Shown: piece by piece, positions 7,324 to 9,539 of the stretch | How positions within the stretch are numbered: the stretch's first letter is position 1 | Layout of the letters: each line of letters opens with the position of its first letter | From: Candidatus Acidiferrum typicum | GTDB taxonomy: Bacteria; Acidobacteriota; Terriglobia; Acidiferrales; UBA7541 | Assembly: GCA_002478115.1 (NCBI GenBank) | Contig: DLMH01000105.1 | Coordinates: 1,217 to 10,755 of the forward strand | DNA length: 9,539 bases | Direction: 5' to 3' | Notes under the pieces: model-generated | What the model was told of the DNA's origin: nothing | What the model saw: only the letters and a program-made list of their open reading frames with translations | Databases searched by the model: none | Position numbers and translations under genes: made by a program

Positions 7324-7696
7324 AGTTCCTTGGCTCACACACGCTTTGCGTCACAATACTCGCCCCAGCAATTGCGATAGGTGGCGCTGAACGGAATACG
7401 GCAGTCCTCACCGCAAAGACAGACCCGCGATTCACTACCAGGCGTTGACCCGGATGAGCCAGCTCACATTCGGGCAAATCGAATACGAGGCCGTCTGGAT
7501 GCTCGAGCGTGCTCACGTCGGCTTGCACGAGCTTACTGAACGTGACTTCCACATCAGTACTGTCAGGGTGTTCAGCGAAAGATACGGATATGATTGTGGG
7601 ATGCGATCCGGGACCAGCGGCGTCTTGGGAAGGAGCAGGGCTCGCGGCCAAGCCGGCCAGAAACAAAACAAGAGATATTATTGAATCGACGCGCAT
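7304..7696 (-). CDS. Small exported AMIN-domain-like protein, C-terminus truncated or divergent
   Basis: A 130-residue protein beginning with a signal peptide (hydrophobic about 6-18, likely cleavage after the AASPAPSQ stretch near 24). Residues 34-108 follow the beta-strand pattern of AMIN domains, which bind peptidoglycan or polysaccharide in periplasmic and secretion proteins: TIISVSF, DVEVTFSKLV, GLVFDLPE (69-76), VVNRGSVFAVRTAVF (87-101) and APPIA. Where a typical AMIN domain continues with an Arg-Val-Val-Leu-Asp-Leu type strand, this one reads differently and stops about 20 residues later, so the final strands seem lost or altered. Start ATG 7696 is chosen because the signal peptide begins there and GAGAG precedes it; the same frame stays open upstream to 7921 without convincing protein character. 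The 3' end overlaps the next minus-strand gene by 20 bases (35 with its GTG start), implying co-transcription. AMIN assignment is from memory of the motif. Confidence 0.55.
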   Translation of the reverse strand: MRVDSIISLVLFLAGLAASPAPSQDAAGPGSHPTIISVSFAEHPDSTDVEVTFSKLVQADVSTLEHPDGLVFDLPECELAHPGQRLVVNRGSVFAVRTAVFRSAPPIAIAGASIVTQSVCEPRNYASEAD

Positions 7697-8023
7697 TACT
7701 CTCTCAGTGCCCAAGCGCTTCGTTCTCGAGTTTGACCACGGCTTATAATTCTCGAGCCTTTCACCTTCGGTGACAGTCCCCGATCTGCTGGTCGTATCTC
7801 CGGTCCCGCTGCCTGACCATACCAGAGCTACTCGTTTGCGGTTTCTAAGCCCGGACAGGACTCTCACGGAGAAGTCAACCAAGTTGCGGAAACTCGTGGA
7901 GGCGAAGTTCGTCTCTCGCAACTCACTTGCGCGCCGCGGCTGCGAAGTTCAGTGACTTCATCGATTACATAAGGTTCGAGGGACGAACAATTCGTTGGCA
8001 ATCCAATTTGCCTCGAGAATAGA
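7697..8023. promoter_or_regulatory. Divergent intergenic region with repeated CTCGAG sites
   Basis: These 327 bases separate the minus-strand AMIN-like gene from the plus-strand hydrolase and should hold promoters for both. TTCTCGAG occurs as a direct repeat at 7723-7730 and 7749-7756; CTCGAGAAT at 8012-8020, just before the hydrolase ATG, is the exact inverse of 7748-7756. A perfect TATAAT lies at 7744-7749 between the first two copies, but no good -35 box stands at the right distance. Small inverted repeats are at 7761-7773 (TCACC/GGTGA), 7944-7959 (GAAGT/ACTTC) and 7983-7995 (ACGAA/TTCGT); GCGAAGTTC repeats directly at 7902-7910 and 7942-7950. No convincing gene is seen on either strand. 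Promoters are unproven. Confidence 0.4.
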
Positions 8024-9229
8024 ATGGCAACTCTGAAACCCGAACTCGATGCAATTCCGCGACCGGTGAGGGCTGCCTTCCCCGCCGGCCGCCCGGCGGC
8101 GCGACAGCTGCTCGCAAGCTGTAGCGCGTTGATTCTGATCCTGAGCATTCCATTTCTTGCCGGGACTCAGTCGAAACCTCGCACCGTTCGTTGGTCCGAA
8201 CAAAGCGCGAACGAGTGGTATGCCAGTCAGCCCTGGCTCGTCGGGAGCAACTATATTCCCGCCACGGCGATCAACCAACTCGAAATGTGGCAAGCGGACA
8301 CCTTCGACCCAAAACGCATCGACCTGGAACTGGGCTGGGCCGAAACGATCGGACTAAATGCCATGCGCGTTTTTCTGCACGATCTGCTCTGGCAGCAGGA
8401 TCCGCGAGGCTTCAAGAAGCGCATCGACACGTTCCTCGCAATTGCCGACAAGCACCATATCAAAATACTTTTCGTGCTCTTCGATTCCTGCTGGGACCCG
8501 AACCCTGAGTTGGGAAAGCAACGCGAGCCTCGGGCCGGCGTGCACAATTCCGGTTGGGTGCAAAGCCCGGGTGCGAAGGCGCTTCAGGATCCTGCGCAAT
8601 ATCCTCGCCTCGAAGCCTACGCCAAAGGCGTGGTGGAGGCTTTCGCGGAAGACAAGCGGATTCTCGGCTGGGATGTCTGGAACGAGCCCAGCAACACGAA
8701 CTCCGGCAGTTACGAAAAGAAAGAGCCTAAGAATAAAGTAGACCTTGTTCTTGCATTGCTTCCGAAAGTTTTCGAATGGGTACGTGCGGCCCAACCCACG
8801 CAACCCTTGACGAGCGGTCTCTGGGAAGGAGATTGGTCTTCGGCAGACAAGCTAGACCGGATGGAAAAAATCCAGATCGAACTCTCAGACGTAATCTCAT
8901 TTCACAACTACGCCACGCCCAACCGTTTCGAAAATCGCATCGTGTGGCTCAAGCAGTACCACCGCCCAATTCTCTGCACCGAATACATGGCTCGAGGCGC
9001 CGGCAGCACGTTTCAGGGATCGTTGCCCATCGCTAAGCAACACAGAGTGGCGGCCATCAATTGGGGCTTGGTCGCTGGGAAAACGCAGACCTACTATCCA
9101 TGGGACTCTTGGAAACACCCGTACATAGATCGCCAACCTGAGGTTTGGCACCACGACATTCTCCGCGCTAACGGACAACCGTACAGTCAAAAAGAGGTCG
9201 ACTTCATCCACGAGATAACACGCCACTAG
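8024..9229 (+). CDS. Secreted or membrane-anchored GH5-like glycoside hydrolase
   Basis: A 401-residue TIM-barrel glycoside hydrolase of clan GH-A, closest by eye to GH5-type cellulase/mannanase-like proteins that databases often label 1,4-beta-xylanase. The acid/base is the Glu of DVWNEPS (E221, after the invariant Asn220), and the nucleophile is the Glu of ILCTEYMARG (E320). FHNY (293-296) fits the His-X-Tyr of the barrel, and INWG (345-348) supplies the late active-site Trp. A hydrophobic segment at about 29-47, preceded by an Arg-rich stretch, is a signal peptide or anchor, so the enzyme acts in the periplasm or outside. ATG 8024 is the first start after an in-frame stop (7970-7972); its ribosome site is weak and the polar stretch before the hydrophobic core is unusually long (28 residues). 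Near the glycan genes it may trim or turn over polysaccharide; substrate unknown. Confidence 0.85.
   Translation: MATLKPELDAIPRPVRAAFPAGRPAARQLLASCSALILILSIPFLAGTQSKPRTVRWSEQSANEWYASQPWLVGSNYIPATAINQLEMWQADTFDPKRIDLELGWAETIGLNAMRVFLHDLLWQQDPRGFKKRIDTFLAIADKHHIKILFVLFDSCWDPNPELGKQREPRAGVHNSGWVQSPGAKALQDPAQYPRLEAYAKGVVEAFAEDKRILGWDVWNEPSNTNSGSYEKKEPKNKVDLVLALLPKVFEWVRAAQPTQPLTSGLWEGDWSSADKLDRMEKIQIELSDVISFHNYATPNRFENRIVWLKQYHRPILCTEYMARGAGSTFQGSLPIAKQHRVAAINWGLVAGKTQTYYPWDSWKHPYIDRQPEVWHHDILRANGQPYSQKEVDFIHEITRH
8082..8099 (+). other. GC-only hairpin early in the hydrolase coding region
   Basis: CCGCCGG (8082-8088) and CCGGCGG (8093-8099) form a seven-pair stem with a four-base CCGC loop, entirely G and C, about 58 bases into the gene and just before the hydrophobic export segment. 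It may slow early translation or simply reflect Ala/Gly/Arg/Pro codons. Confidence 0.35.
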
Positions 9230-9373
9230 AAGGCACTAAGCTTAGCGATGCCGCTGGTCTGAGACTCGTGGAAAGATTTCTTGCGAATTCGGCTTTTGGG
9301 ACTGCTTGTTCGCATTCAATGTAGCTACGCTGGCGCGCCAGCAGCCAAAGGGGAAAGCCACTTCGCTGGGGCT
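9230..9373. other. Gap after the hydrolase with stacked palindromes
   Basis: The palindrome CTAAGCTTAG (9236-9245) follows the hydrolase stop by six bases and is flanked by GGCA/TGCC, so it might fold, but no T-run follows and I do not call a terminator. Further on, GTAGCTAC (9321-9328) directly abuts the 14-base perfect palindrome GCTGGCGCGCCAGC (9329-9342). No gene is convincing here; a 62-residue frame exists on the minus strand without support. Confidence 0.4.
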
Positions 9374-9539
9374 ATGGACGACAAAGAAGCCGAGAAAAGA
9401 AGCACCGCAGTTCTCGCAGCGATCGAACACCAGCTGGAAACTATTAGCATCTTCAAGAGATACGCTTCGGAGCGCGAGGAGCTCACGCGAGATGCTGAAG
9501 CGCGTAGCTTCAGCCTGCCTACTGCGGACGCAACCGACA
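9374..9539 (+). CDS. Unassigned partial ORF running off the window
   Basis: From ATG 9374 the frame stays open to the window end, giving at least 55 residues. The product starts acidic and charged, then looks helical (IEHQLETISIF and a following Glu/Arg-rich stretch). The frame is also open upstream to 9263 after a TGA, without a better start. GGGG at 9368-9371 is a poor ribosome site because it is only two bases from the ATG. I recognise no family. An eight-pair inverted repeat sits inside it (9494-9514), which raises the chance that this is non-coding or repeat-derived sequence. Confidence 0.27.
   Translation, partial: MDDKEAEKRSTAVLAAIEHQLETISIFKRYASEREELTRDAEARSFSLPTADATD
9494..9514. repeat. 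Inverted repeat, 8-base arms with 5-base loop
   Basis: GCTGAAGC (9494-9501) and GCTTCAGC (9507-9514) are perfect reverse complements around the loop GCGTA. The form resembles short REP-like palindromes scattered in some Acidobacteriota genomes, but only one copy is seen here. Confidence 0.45.

Noticed and set aside
7697..7921. N-terminal extension of the AMIN-like gene
   Set aside because: The frame is open, but a normal signal peptide begins at ATG 7696 and the extension is Ser/Arg/Thr-rich with no domain character; it more likely holds the promoter.
8111..8122. Leu-Ala-Ser-Cys (residues 30-33 of the hydrolase) as a lipoprotein lipobox
   Set aside because: The Cys precedes the hydrophobic core instead of following it, which is the wrong order for a lipoprotein signal.
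8354..8803. 149-residue minus-strand frame inside the hydrolase
   Set aside because: It lies opposite the catalytic core of a clear GH-A enzyme and has no motif of its own.
9242..9430. 62-residue minus-strand frame with a CENC motif
   Set aside because: Two cysteines alone do not make a zinc-ribbon; it overlaps the palindromes and has no supported start or homologue I recognise.
1..9539. CRISPR arrays, tRNA/rRNA genes, insertion sequences, toxin-antitoxin or phage-defence genes
   Set aside because: No regularly spaced repeats, cloverleaf-like sequence, transposase motifs or defence domains were seen on either strand.

Overview
The window holds seven well-supported protein genes, plus a truncated or divergent AMIN-type gene fragment and a doubtful partial ORF at the right edge. 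I see no rRNA, tRNA, CRISPR array, transposase, integrase or phage gene. Gene families, GC-rich codon use and the AMIN-like exported protein suggest a soil-type Gram-negative bacterium, most likely an Acidobacteriota (Terriglobia-like) genome. That placement rests on family resemblance only and is tentative.

Left block (73-5678, all plus strand) is a cell-surface glycoconjugate cluster. It starts with a membrane-anchored GT2 polyprenyl-phosphate sugar synthase (73-1290). An eight- or nine-helix flippase-like protein of the UPF0104/LPG-synthase-TM family overlaps it by one base (1290-2291). A cytosolic GT2 glycosyltransferase follows (2307-3239), then a class I SAM-dependent methyltransferase (3313-3951). 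A 173-base gap with a perfect hairpin and an AT-only palindrome precedes a GT-C (PMT/ArnT-like) membrane glycosyltransferase (4125-5678).

Middle block (5710-7696, minus strand) converges on the first. It has a small exported AMIN-like protein (7304-7696) whose 3' end overlaps a second, uncharacterised GT-C-like membrane protein (5710-7323). Right block: after a 327-base divergent intergenic region comes a secreted or membrane-anchored GH5-like glycoside hydrolase (8024-9229). A palindrome-rich stretch then leads to an unassigned partial reading frame that leaves the window.

A coherent reading is that the first gene charges a polyprenyl carrier with a sugar and the second is a candidate for moving it across the inner membrane. 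The GT-C enzyme or enzymes would then transfer it outside, the second GT2 and the methyltransferase would add or decorate residues, and the hydrolase would trim or turn over exported polysaccharide. Substrates cannot be read from the sequence. Overall this looks like an ordinary envelope-glycan accessory region. The points most worth a second look are the split AglD-like pair, unusual translation-start architecture at several genes, and clustered palindromes in the non-coding parts.
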